The notes under the pieces were generated by a model that was not told the DNA's origin, ran no database searches, and saw nothing but the letters and a program-made list of their open reading frames with translations. DNA of 64,000 nucleotides from Sabellastarte sp. h YS-2021 (lineage: Eukaryota > Annelida > Polychaeta > Sabellida > Sabellidae). The translations under genes were made by a program, and so were the position numbers. The DNA lies in assembly GCA_964017235.1 (NCBI GenBank), contig OZ024940.1, positions 4,712,001 through 4,776,000 of the forward strand, in the 5' to 3' direction. Positions 54,344-64,000 of the stretch are shown piece after piece. Positions within the stretch are counted from its first letter, which is position 1; each line of letters opens with the position of its first letter.

Positions 54344-54386
54344 ATGTGGCTGCGACTAGCAGTGTTTTCATTGGTCAGTTGCCTGG
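54344..54386 (+). CDS. Serine protease exon 1: signal peptide
   Basis: The 43-nt exon encodes [14 protein letters not shown] plus one base, a typical hydrophobic signal peptide. The ATG follows aagaag in purine-rich context. The donor is gtaagt, phase 1. The small separate signal exon is common in S1 proteases. Confidence 0.88.
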
Positions 54387-57300
54387 GTAAGTAGGTCAAA
54401 TTAATTAGGAAAATGCTTACATTCATTGGACTGATCCAGTTGTAAAACTTTTAATTGTATGTACCATTTTTTCCATTTTCTGCAACTTCATTGCATTTAA
54501 TCTGATATACACAATGTATGTATGATTAAGTTTGCTTCAAAGCTGTTGAAAAGATTGTTCAAACCAACAACCTCTATGGTGGAAGGTGAGATAATTTGAA
54601 ATGTTTTCCAGTAATGACGCAAGGGACACCCATACACCCTTCTGCTAAAAACTCACCCAGGAGTTCTTCTCTATGATCTTCAGCTGAAGGTCATTGACCA
54701 AGGTTATTCACTTCTTTAAGAGACCAACCTTCAGATAAAGGTCAGTAGCCCTGGGTATTTTCACTGGATGGACTCCTGTATCATCATCGGATGACCTTGA
54801 AGGTAAAGGTCATTGGGCCTGGGCACTTCAGCCCTACAGGCTACCATATCATTGGCAAATGACCTTCAAACTAAAGGTCATTCATCGTGTGTCAGTATAT
54901 TTTCAGCTCTCACCCTACCCACGGATAATTTTGATGATGATGAAGACTCATATATCATTGGAGGGCGACCTTCAGCCAAAGGTCGTTGGCCCTGGGTGGT
55001 GTCGCTGAGCCGATTCAGGCCAGAGGAGGGGATTTTCCGTCACACCTGCGGGGGAAGTCTGATCACACCAAACTGGGTGCTCACAGCCGCTCATTGTGTG
55101 GACGCAAGCAGGTGACAATATGGGAATAACCCCCGACCAAACCATGGTATATGTAGCATTTTACTATGGTTTGAGGTTACAAACCTAATGAATCTCTATG
55201 GTAATAGATAGCATTTCCCCTCTTTACCAGATGATTCAAATACTATTAAAGGCCAAGTATCAGTGTGTTTCTACAGTAACCCAATCACATCAGTACTCGA
55301 GTACACTTAACAGCCAAGTATATCTGTGTGTTTCTATATCAATCCAATCACATCAGTACTTGAGTACACTTAACAGCCAAGTATATCTGTGTGTTTCTAT
55401 ATCAATCCAATCACATCAGTACTTGAGTACACTTAACAGCCAAGTATATCTGTGTGTTTCTACAGCAACCCAATCACATCAGTACTCCAGTACTCTTAAC
55501 GGCCAATTATATCTGAGTGTTTCTATAGTAACCCAATCACATCAGTACCGGAGTACTCCTAAAGGCCAGGTATATCTGTGTGTTTCTATAGTAACTCAAC
55601 CAACTGAGTACTCGAGTACTCTTAAAGGCCAAGTATATCTGTGTATTTCTACAGTGACCCAGCAGACTATGAACTGTATGTGGGGGCGTTTGACATTTCT
55701 CAAGGTGACCAAGAAGACACAGTGAATATCAGGAGGATGATCCAGGTTAGTGATGTGTGTACACATGTGCATGGTTTGTGGGTGTGGCTTAACTACACAT
55801 CATTTAATTTTTCTTTTCTTGGTGAATAGATTAGCTTAAATGATTTTATCTTTCTAATTACAGCATGAGGATTACGACATTAACGGGGATGGCATACCTA
55901 ATGACATCGCAGTGTTGGAGTTGGAGCGTCCAGTAAACATCAGCAACCTCAACATCGGGCTGGCCAAACTGCCTCGCTATGGCGAGGACTTTGCAGGCAA
56001 CGAGAACTGCTGGGTGGCCGGCTGGGGCAGATACAGTAAGCGATGGTCTTCATGGCCAGTTGATAACATCGGGTCTCCAGTTGATCAAACAAGATCCACC
56101 CTGTAAAGATAGAAAGACGTCTGAATCTATATGGGTTTAGTATATTGCTTCAGTCATATCGCGATGCAGTTTTTTTTGGGCATTTGGCAGATTGTTTGGC
56201 TCCAAATCTGCTTTTGACACCCACATTTGAAAAAGGTACTGGATATACGTTAAAGCTGCACCAGAGTTTTGCTACATGTTTACATTTTTAGAAGTATTTA
56301 CAGCTGATAGGAATACGGTTAAATGAAGAATACAAAAATTTCTTTCAATGGTACAGAAGTTATAAATATGTGAAATTATAAAATTTTGTAATTTCAGACA
56401 TTTCCCCATTTAGCTGAAGTAATTTTATTTATTATTATTAATTTTTTTGGCAGTTTGAAGATGATTTATTCAATCTTTTGAACACGCTTTGAAATTAATT
56501 AAGCTACTCCGGGGGGTGGGGGGTGGGGGTGGGGGTGGGTGGGGGTGGGTGGGGGCAGCACACACACACACACACACACACCCCCCCACCATGAAGATTA
56601 TTATGTAATAATTTCAATCATAAGACAGTGTGACTAGACAAATACAACTGCAAAATTCTCTACAGAAGCTTTACACAAATATTCCTTTGGATATTTCAAA
56701 TATGCTTAGCCCTCTATAGCAACTAATTATTTTCCACTGAAAACTGCATTTTATATATTTTTTAAAATAACTAGAAGGATGTTTTAAGTACAGATTCCTT
56801 TTCGTTATAAAGATAAACTTATACCAACTTGTAAAGACTAGTGTAAAGCTACTTCTGTATAGTATGCCACATTGGTGAAGAAATATATTGTCACTGCCAT
56901 CAATTCTTAAATAATTCAATATAATTTCAACAGATCCACACCCAGAAAACTGGACGTCCAGCCCATTTCTGCGTGAAGTGAACACGGCGGTCCACACACT
57001 GGAAGACTGCCGCGAAATTTGGTACGAGTTTCTCAATGGCACCGAGGCTCCGATACTGGACCAGCACATCTGTGTGGGGCTTCCCGACAAAGGCGCCTGT
57101 CATGTGAGTTTTATTTCAAACTTCAACCGTATTAGTTAAAATGTGAAGGGACTTGTTTTATCTATATTATTATTTTTTTATCTGTGTTTTTTTAATTAAT
57201 TTATTTATTTTTTTTTACTGGAAGTGATATTAGGTAATACGATGAGTGGTATTAGGGGATTTGAGCCAAAGTCAAATTTAGGTCACAACACCGGTATTCA

Positions 57301-58614
57301 CCAAATTTCTCAAATATAAATCCCTATGGTTAGTGTTTAAATCTCATGTTTGACTTTTAACTCAAAGGCAAATTTCTGTTGGAGAATATATATATATATA
57401 CCTGCTAATGACAAGGCTACTGAGGACCTGACTTCAAAGCAATCAATGTATGAAAAAATAAGTTTGCTCAGGTTAGTGTCTTTGGTCTATCCAACATTTT
57501 AAATCAATATGAGCCAAGACACTGTCATATAATATTACAAATTTGATCTTGATGTGTGGCTGCATATACCGTATCCATCCGTATTAATGGCCCCTGTCTA
57601 TTAAATGCACCCCCTCCAATCTGTGATTACAGGATTCTGAAAAAAAGCATGCATTTTAGTACGTCCCCAGTTGAAAGACCACTAACAAATCATGCCAGTT
57701 TTGATCGAGAATTCCATAAAATCTACAAAAAACACAAAATCAGTTAATAATTTCTTCATACTTAGGGTTTCTTTCTGATATTTTACGTTCTCTCACAATT
57801 AGATGTCTTGACTATCAAGAAGCCAGTTGTAAAGTATGTAATTAATGCTCATTGCTCACAGAAACATGTTGAGTGGTTTCTTTATCTCAAATGGTCCCCC
57901 CCCCCCCCCCCCCCCCCCCACAACTCCCCCTAAACAAAAATAAATAAAAGCATCGTCCCAAGTATTTTGTTCTACTCATCCCAAACAGTCACTACAGATT
58001 ACATGAGATAAGGAATGTTGATAACCCAATCAGTTTCTGGTTTGTTGTTACCCAGTGCAGATGTGTTTTTCTCCAGAGTGTGTGTAGCCTTACTTTCAGT
58101 TGGATACAATATTCATTGGATATTCTGCTAATTGTGTTCCTTCTGAGGATATACTCTGTGATAAAAAACTTGTGGTTGGATACAATATTCATTGGATATT
58201 CTTGTTAATTTCAGTATTGCTTTGTTTCTTAATGGTTTTGTAGATCTGAGAAATGGCTAAGTTTCATGAACTTTAAAATGGACATCAAACATTTGAATGT
58301 TTGCCAAATACCACGACCAGATATTCCAATAATCAATTTCAACCTGAGTAAAATACTGAAAAAGCCACAACAATTAAAGCATATAATTCTATTGATTTCT
58401 TCACACACAAACACAGGGTGACAGCGGCTCACCAGCAAACTGCGATGTCACCAGCAATGGCGACTGGACGATCGTCGGACTCAACTCCTGGGGGACGGGG
58501 GACCGATGCTCCGCAGCCACCAACGCATTTGTGAGGATAACCTACTTCCTGGACTGGATCTACACTCAGGTGTCCGGGTTGCCTGGCAACAAGCCTGACC
58601 AGCCTCCTGAATAG
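54344..58614 (+). CDS. Secreted S1-family serine protease (chymotrypsin/elastase-like), complete
   Basis: Six exons (54344-54386, 54907-55111, 55655-55745, 55864-56035, 56934-57103, 58417-58614) give 292 residues with matching phases. There is a signal peptide (1-14), a short acidic propeptide, and IIGG at 31-34. The catalytic triad is His77 (LTAAHC), Asp127 (PNDIAVLEL) and Ser230 (GDSGSP). Cysteines allow all four core disulfides of the chymotrypsin fold. The S1 pocket position equal to 189 is Gly224, not Asp, so Arg/Lys (trypsin) specificity is unlikely. The peptide bond to be cut for activation follows Tyr30 rather than Arg or Lys. GDSGSP replaces GDSGGP. A digestive or secreted chymotrypsin/elastase-type enzyme is inferred. 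The gene is divergent from SLC17, with 2.05 kb between the start codons. Confidence 0.95.
54660..54900 (+). repeat. Degenerate copies of the serine protease exon 2 start
   Basis: The real exon has atatcattggagggcgacct then tcagccaaaggtcgttggcc ctgggtg (54951). Upstream are atatcattggcaaatgacct (54847), atcatcggatgaccttgaag (54783) with aaaggtcattgggcctggg, caaccttcagataaaggtca (54725) with tagccctgggt, and atcttcagctgaaggtcatt (54676). At least four diverged copies sit in intron 1. Confidence 0.7.
54907..55111 (+). CDS. Serine protease exon 2: propeptide, IIGG and catalytic His
   Basis: The 205-nt exon encodes an acidic propeptide ([10 protein letters not shown]), [19 protein letters not shown], and [19 protein letters not shown] with His77. 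The acceptor is ttttcag and the donor gtgaca, phase 2. Degenerate copies of its first half occur upstream in intron 1 (54660-54900). Confidence 0.94.
55205..55655 (+). repeat. 63-bp tandem array ending in the serine protease exon 3 acceptor
   Basis: The marker g(t/a)tttcta recurs at 55267, 55330, 55393, 55456, 55519, 55582 and 55645. Units read tatctgtgtgtttctacagt then aacccaatcacatcagtact. The last unit supplies the true acceptor tctacag and first exon bases. Several upstream units keep acceptor-like ctacag or ctatag. Confidence 0.92.
55655..55745 (+). CDS. Serine protease exon 3
   Basis: The 91-nt exon encodes [20 protein letters not shown] then [10 protein letters not shown], the strand region between the catalytic His and Asp. 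The acceptor tctacag is the last of a run of seven 63-bp repeats that fills intron 2. The donor is gttagt. Confidence 0.92.
55864..56035 (+). CDS. Serine protease exon 4: catalytic Asp
   Basis: The 172-nt exon encodes [20 protein letters not shown] with Asp127 and [11 protein letters not shown] with the Cys136 equivalent. The acceptor is ttacag and the donor gtaagc, phase 1. Confidence 0.95.
56510..56590. repeat. G-rich and CA microsatellites in protease intron 4
   Basis: A ggggtgggt tract (56512-56556), with runs able in principle to form a G-quadruplex, is followed directly by (CA)n and poly-C. Confidence 0.85.
56934..57103 (+). CDS. Serine protease exon 5
   Basis: The 170-nt exon encodes the variable loop region ([20 protein letters not shown]), LEDCREIW, and [13 protein letters not shown]. 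It carries the Cys pair 168/182 and Cys191, and places Gly at position 189. NWT and NGT are possible glycosylation sites. The donor is gtgagt, phase 0. Confidence 0.94.
57897..57920. repeat. Poly-C tract in protease intron 5
   Basis: A run of more than 20 C with no interruption; its length is likely uncertain in the assembly. Confidence 0.85.
58417..58614 (+). CDS. Serine protease exon 6: catalytic Ser and stop
   Basis: The 198-nt last exon opens with [20 protein letters not shown] and runs through [20 protein letters not shown] to a Pro-rich end and TAG at 58612-58614. Relative to chymotrypsin the loop after Trp215 is one residue longer, and the 226 position appears to be Ala, which would narrow the pocket. 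No AATAAA was found just downstream. Confidence 0.95.
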   Translation, partial: GDSGSPANCDVTSNGDWTIVGLNSWGTGDRCSAATNAFVRITYFLDWIYTQVSGLPGNKPDQPPE

Positions 58615-58834
58615 ACGGAGATTTGACAGATGATAAAGTTACACATATAAATACTATATGAATATACATTTGTAATGTATAGAATATAATTTATATATAC
58701 TCATATGAAGGTGATACTTCATATAAATATGAAGGTGTTTTCTGGCTTAATGCACCTGATAGTCTGTCAATAGGTAGAGATTAAGTGCTATAAAAGTACT
58801 ATTCGAATTAGAATTTGGTTTTTAACCTGTCTTT

Positions 58835-59200
58835 AGCCCAAACAGAGTCTAGATCTACTTTGGTTAGAAGACTGTGACTTTTGAAGACACATGGGATCGG
58901 GCAACCATTTGACACTAATAAGCAACCTGAATGACAGCAACCACATTCCGGTAGTAGCCAACCGCAAGTAGCAGTGAAGCCAATATTTGATTTTAACAAA
59001 TTTATCAAAACTAAAACACTAACTATCTATGAATATAAGCAAAAAGTATGTGGAAAAACTGATGTAAGATTTACTTTGGTAACAAGACTGACTTTTGAAG
59101 ACGCATGGGATTTGGCAACCATTTGACAATAGGCAACCTGAATGACAGCAACCACATTCCGGTAGTAGCCAAATGTGGAAAAACTGATGTAAGGCAGACC
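58835..59200. repeat. Tandem duplication 3' of the serine protease
   Basis: The stretch gcaacctgaatgacagcaac then cacattccggtagtagcca occurs at 58922 and 59132, with shared flanks (gacttttgaagac, gcaaccatttgaca, aaaaactgatgtaag). Unit about 215 bp. Confidence 0.8.
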
Positions 59201-59639
59201 AATGGGACTTAAAACTGAGGTTTAGCAAAGCAAAGTAAGGATATAAACTGTAGTTCAAAGTTTTCCCAGAGTATATCTGGTTTCCTACTTTTTACTCAAC
59301 AAAGTCTTCAACAAAGTCAGACCATTTTTAAGTAACCCATGATAGCCATATTTGGAAGTCAGTGTTAAGAAGACCCTTTGAATAAGCATTTACTCTGTAA
59401 TTTGGAAATACTGGCTAAGTAGCAGTATCTATCTGATCCCTTGAACGTTTCTCTATAAGGGATTCAACTGGTAGGCTTTTTGAAGTCTATCCTCCTTAGC
59501 ATCCTCTTCTCTGGTAGCGTTAACACTTTCTGATGCCGACTCCATGGACTTTTGACATTTTCCCTGTCCTTAGGATTTATTTAGATCAAAGTTATTCATC
59601 ATCATTCGTCATTCATATCTACAGCTCTACAGTTCATGT

Positions 59640-59940
59640 AATCTAAAGTTCATTTCAACAAGTGTTTGTCATATGATGCTCCAAAACTCTGGAATGATTT
59701 GCCACTGGAAATTCAAACTCCTACACTATCAAGTTTCAAAAGGTGACTTAAAACTTATCTGTTTCAGAAGTCTTTCCCTCCCTAGGTTTTCCTATTACCG
59801 GACACCAATGGTCCCCTTGGTGATGACCATTTTATGTTTTACGACTTCTGACTTATGTATTACGATTTGGATGGTGTGCCTTAGAATTCGTGAGTTCGGA
59901 GATTAAGTACATGGATACATGATACTTGATACTTCATTGC
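59640..59940 (+). mobile_element. LINE 3' end (ORF2 C-terminus, broken)
   Basis: In one frame SYDAPKLWNDLPLEIQTPTL then SSFKR, a stop, and LKTYLFQKSF gives the same ORF2 C-terminal motif as at 47620. The tail ends with short atgatacttgatact repeats typical of LINE 3' ends. It is 5'-truncated. Confidence 0.7.
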
Positions 59941-60019
59941 AAATTTACTATTTTGATTTACATTTAACAATGGATGAATGGTAAAATAACTCTTACGTAT
60001 TACAGATGTTCTTTCAGAT

Positions 60020-60800
60020 GTCCTTGAAGCAGGGGTCAAATATCAAATATGACCTGGCCAAAAGATTCACAGCCCATTATATGCAATACATTATTTTCAC
60101 AGTAAAAACCCAAGGGCCAGAAATAAGGGAGATAGTTTACATTTTCCACAAGCTGATCCTGATTGACCTTGAAGCAGAGGTCAAAGGTCACATAAACAAA
60201 GGCAATCAAGGTACTGGATATCAATACTTCCTGGTTACCTCGGATATCAAATCAATCATTACTTGTGTTATATTTACATTTTAGGAAGATCATGAAATTC
60301 ATGCTCAAATATTTCGTGAATTTTAAGAAATTACTCAGAATTTTAGGAATTTCTTGAAATTATTTTACCAAATCAGTAAATCACAAGAACATTCAGGAAT
60401 TTTGGGAAATTACTGGTTACATAACTTTACTCTAAGATACTTGTCTATAACAACAAGGCAAAATATGCCAAAACCTGGCTAGAAAGGGTTTCAGTCAAGA
60501 ACTAATGAGCTCATTGGGTGACCTTCAATGTAGAGATAAAAGGTCAAATTTCCACAGCTTTATACGGGGGGATATAAATCTAGTATACAAGTTAACCACA
60601 AGATGAGCCAAGGTACATGAGAATTACATCAAAATATTAAAAATTGGCTGGAAATATAGCTTTTCAAGGTTACCAATGACCTTGTAATTTAAAGTCAAGG
60701 TCACCAACAAACACAATTCAAGCCTTTGCCCATATAGACTATGAGCCACATCAAGTACTTTTCAAGTTATCGCATCTGAAATCAAATCTCTGTCGTATGC
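60020..60800. repeat. 'gaccttgaagg' repeat block with 3' module
   Basis: Diverged units (tgaagcaggggtcaaatatc, gattgaccttgaagcagagg) and the module gaccttgtaatttaaagtca, tgcccatatagac, agttatcgcatctgaaat correspond to 19085-20030. Confidence 0.7.
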
Positions 60801-61234
60801 CCCTGATACACTGACAACAAAAAACATGCCACACTGATCAATGTAGTGAATAGTTTATAATATCTAAAATGCATTTTCAAATGTTAATTGAGATAAATTG
60901 AGATAATAAATCAAAAAGTTCAATAGCAAGTCAATGGTGCGAAAAAAAGTTAATCTAGAAGAAAAAACCCAGAAAATATAACTATGGCTAATGTGTCATC
61001 TACACTTCATGAGTGAGGCTCACAGATGTTATCTATTGATTTGAACTTAGTATTTTGAAATAAAAGTGTTGATTTTATGACTTCTAAATTGAGACAACTC
61101 ACAATATCGAGACATGTAACTCAATAACGGCAAACATTGATTTATTGAACTTGTTAGAAGATCACTGGAGAATACAGAAAAAAGAGACCTGTTAAGTGTG
61201 TCCCCTTTTAGTAGTACAGAGCAGACTTTATCTT

Positions 61235-61320
61235 TCTTTGTGAGTAACACACTCACCTAGGAACACAGAGGACATGGGTTCAAGCCCAGGTACAGGCAGA
61301 TACATAGTGGCTCGAATGAC
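61235..61320 (+). mobile_element. tRNA-like SINE head fragment
   Basis: The sequence gtaacacactcacctaggaa then catgggttcaagcccaggta has B-box character. The left half is incomplete, so it is neither a tRNA gene nor a full SINE. Confidence 0.4.
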
Positions 61321-63430
61321 CGCTTAAAACAGCGGTCCTCTGTCATTGGGTCTTATCCCCACTTGCAGAACCTCAAGGACGATAGACTCAGCCAAACAAT
61401 GGAATTAGCAGCTTTGTGAAACCCTCTAAGTCTAGGACCACCGACTAAGTCTAAATTAAAGACAAAGATCTTAATGTTAAGTCTGGAAATACCACCTGTG
61501 CAGTGTGACTGTGGCATAAGCTCAATAAAAAGAATTCTACATAAACTTTTATATCATAAGTTTCTTATTTACCAACAGGTCTTGGCGACTCATTTTCACC
61601 ATGTTCTCAGTGCCCGCTACTAATAATGCCCATATATGGTAAAACTATGCATTTCCCTCTGCTGACCTAAATCATCAGTCGTAGCATGCTCTTCAACTGT
61701 GGCCCCTCATATAAAGTAGGGGATTGGCATTTGCGCGAATATGGGCAATATACACATATAAAATGTCCAGCAATGTAGCTCACAATATTACAGGATTAAG
61801 TGTTCAATTAAACAATCCATGCGCGAAATCCCAGTATTTGTTTTATAAAATAAATTCAAGACCTCACGAAAGGGACAACAGAATTAATGTATTGTATCCA
61901 TCAAAATTCATTCTCAGCCAGTCAAAATCCTATTTCAAAATTTGGTGTAAAATCTTAAGGTTAGGTATGTTTGTTCACGGTCTGGTCTTTGGGTGACATT
62001 TTGCTGGAAAGGGTGGGCGTTTACACTGATATTTCATTGCTTTGAGGATGGGCAATTAATGCAAATACAGGCGCTATCACAGACGACTTTGAGTACCAAT
62101 TCGTCAATTCTTACTGTTATTTTTGGACAAGCTTTACCATTCAAAAGGCGACAACAATAATGGTCACACCTGATTAGAGAAAAAAGGATAAAACTGGTGA
62201 GATCAGGACATCACCAGGGGGGGGTCGGTAATATGGAAACAACCTGTAAGTTTTCGAAAATTTTGCCACAGAACAAAAAGCAATCTACATTACCATGAAT
62301 TATGTGGGCTTTTTCCTGAGCATATTTATTCACATTATTTTTGTGACACTTTTTCCGAGCATTTGTGCAATATGTACTTTTGACTGCTGGATATTTTTAC
62401 AGGGTCGAGGGAGGGGGAGTGGGGGGGGGGGGGCTTGACACTTCACTAGACATATGCAGCATGTGGGAGAAAAGAAAAGGATAAAAAAAAAATAAAAAAA
62501 CAATCAAAAATAATGTTTTGCTCTTCTTTTTTTTTTTAAAAAAAACTGGGATAAGAAAAAAGTTTAAGTAAATGAAATTAATCATTCTGAAGTAACAGGC
62601 AGATCAATTTACCACAAGTAAGACAAAAGAGGCAAAAGAAAAGACGCTTTGAGCTTTAAACCAGACGCAAGAGCCCAAAATTTTGAAAGAATTCTCAGAT
62701 ATACAGAACTAAAGCTCTCCATTTGACTCGATGCATGATATATAATTGGATAGCCAAGCGCCTAATCTCTACACCAGCGGAATCTCAGACACAACATCGG
62801 GACACAAAAGGAAAAATGTGGTCTTTCGCTGACAAAAAGATGGTAACCATTGAGCCTTTGAGGTTCGGTATGGAGTTATTTATGTAGGAAGGCTTTGCCG
62901 AACAAAGTTTAATTTAAAAAAAAAACTTTTTCAAGAGGGGTAGCTGAGCGTAGGACAAAAGGCAAGTCTCGACCACGACTTGGGTGTATCCCAAGCAAAA
63001 ACAACTGTACAAACAGAACTTTTATCTGGTCCTATAAATAGTTGAAGGGCGAAACACTTGGGGGAGTGGTGCCTCAGGGGAGCCAGAAAACCCCTCCACA
63101 TTACCAGAAAGTCCAGATTACAAGGTTATAATGTCAACTGTAGAGGTCATCTGTTAATGGAGTAACTCTTACTGAAGAGGTGTTTAGATTGTTGTGGCTT
63201 AGATTCTGCCGAATGGAGATTAGGTGTTATATAAGATTAGATCACCTGACAGAAGAGTAGATCCTGTTGTCAATTCTGGAGAACAAGATCACAAAATAAA
63301 ATAAAAAATAATTTGCAATAAATAATACACAATAGAAGATCTGCTGAATAAACCTTCATTTCTACACTGGCAGATCCAGTTAACAGGATTCTACTTTAAA
63401 GGGGGGTGGAGTTCTACTGTGAGTTGAATT
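61320..63430. other. Intergenic region left of the last gene
   Basis: Mostly unique-looking sequence with poly-G (62219-62224, 62421-62433) and poly-A/T tracts. A TATA-like ttatataag lies near 63228, about 200 bp before the ATG at 63431. No exon could be supported. Confidence 0.4.
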
Positions 63431-63554
63431 ATGAGGAGGCTTCAGACATTCAACGGCTTCATCGACAATGGTAAACTAGCACAGTTCAAGAAAGTCGGCC
63501 TTATTGTGGCCGTCGTTGTTTTTCCTGTGTGGATATTTATCACCCTGAACACTG
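63431..63554 (+). CDS. Probable first exon of a single-pass membrane protein, continues past the window
   Basis: An ATG in purine-rich context opens MRRLQTFNGFIDNGKLAQFK, followed by a hydrophobic span (VGLIVAVVVFPVWIFITL, residues 23-40) and a strong donor, gtaagt, at 63555. A basic N-terminus before a TM segment suits a type II (signal-anchor) protein such as a Golgi enzyme, or a small mitochondrial membrane protein. I do not recognise the family, and no second exon is visible before the edge. Confidence 0.5.
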
Positions 63555-64000
63555 GTAAGTGGCGAGACTGTATCACTCCTTACCATCACAAGACATCCCT
63601 CATGTACTTTTGACTTCAAACAAAGCTGGTACGAATCTCAGAATCAGCATTTAGGAATTCCCAAAGTCAGTTAGTATTAATGCCTGGGTTCACTTTGGCT
63701 ACCACTGTTTTCACCTTATTACCTTATTTGGTATGGTCCATCCTGAGAGATGCATGAGAGTTGCCAACGGCAACCAACCATCAATCTATTTACTTTACTC
63801 TGATTTGTGACTGTTATTTTTTATTCTAGGGGGGGGGGGGATCACCCCAATATTTCCAAATTTTCACAATGATATAGCCTCTCACTTAAAACACTCGCGT
63901 TGTTTCTGTGGCATGAAATATTTATTATTACAAAAGGTCTAAAAATTTTTATGTAGGTAAGGCCAGACCAAAGGAAGAACTGACTAAATTTCAGGAAAGA

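Noticed and set aside
55198-55725. A 175-codon open frame overlapping protease exon 3
   Set aside because: It is a product of the 63-bp intronic array and is in a different frame from the protease exon.

Overview
The window is animal nuclear DNA: AT-rich, with short coding exons bounded by GT-AG splice sites, long repeat-filled introns, tRNA-headed SINEs, LINE 3' ends and many non-autonomous DNA elements. The protein families and the repeat style (elements with terminal hairpins and internal tandem arrays, like the 'pearl'/Helentron-related elements of bivalves and gastropods) suggest a lophotrochozoan, most likely a mollusc. The species cannot be named from the sequence alone.

Layout. (1) Positions 335-40,299, minus strand: the 5' part of an extended synaptotagmin (E-Syt) gene, an ER-plasma membrane tether. 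It covers the membrane hairpin, the SMP lipid-transfer domain and the start of C2A; the gene continues leftward out of the window. I read eleven coding exons, all with matching phases. Two of them (11,222-11,123 and 7,736-7,637) are alternative 100-nt versions of the same C2A segment. (2) Positions 42,630-52,294, minus strand: a complete 12-exon SLC17 transporter of sialin-like type, 537 residues, with one GC-AG intron. (3) Positions 54,344-58,614, plus strand: a complete 6-exon secreted S1 serine protease of non-trypsin specificity, 292 residues, divergent from SLC17 and preceded by a GATA-motif cluster. (4) Positions 63,431-63,554, plus strand: a probable first coding exon of an unrecognised single-pass membrane protein that runs off the right edge.

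Repeats fill the rest. Four elements (1,843-6,179; 13,250-13,890; about 20,329-23,341; 25,814-30,152) each end in a palindrome whose arm is repeated at the opposite end, and each carries internal tandem arrays. The terminal palindromes differ from element to element, but the arrays are shared between elements. Two near-identical 225-bp TA-flanked MITEs, a 372-bp TIR element, and a 564-bp TIR element with a 9-bp target duplication 13 nt from an E-Syt splice donor are also present.

The most unusual signal is that at least seven of about thirty exons, in all three main genes, have tandem or nearby degenerate copies of their own splice boundary in the adjacent intron. One case is an in-frame triplicated acceptor, and another is a five-copy array of a whole exon. 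Together with the duplicated C2A exon, this looks like local exon-boundary duplication at several stages, from fresh repeats to usable alternative exons.
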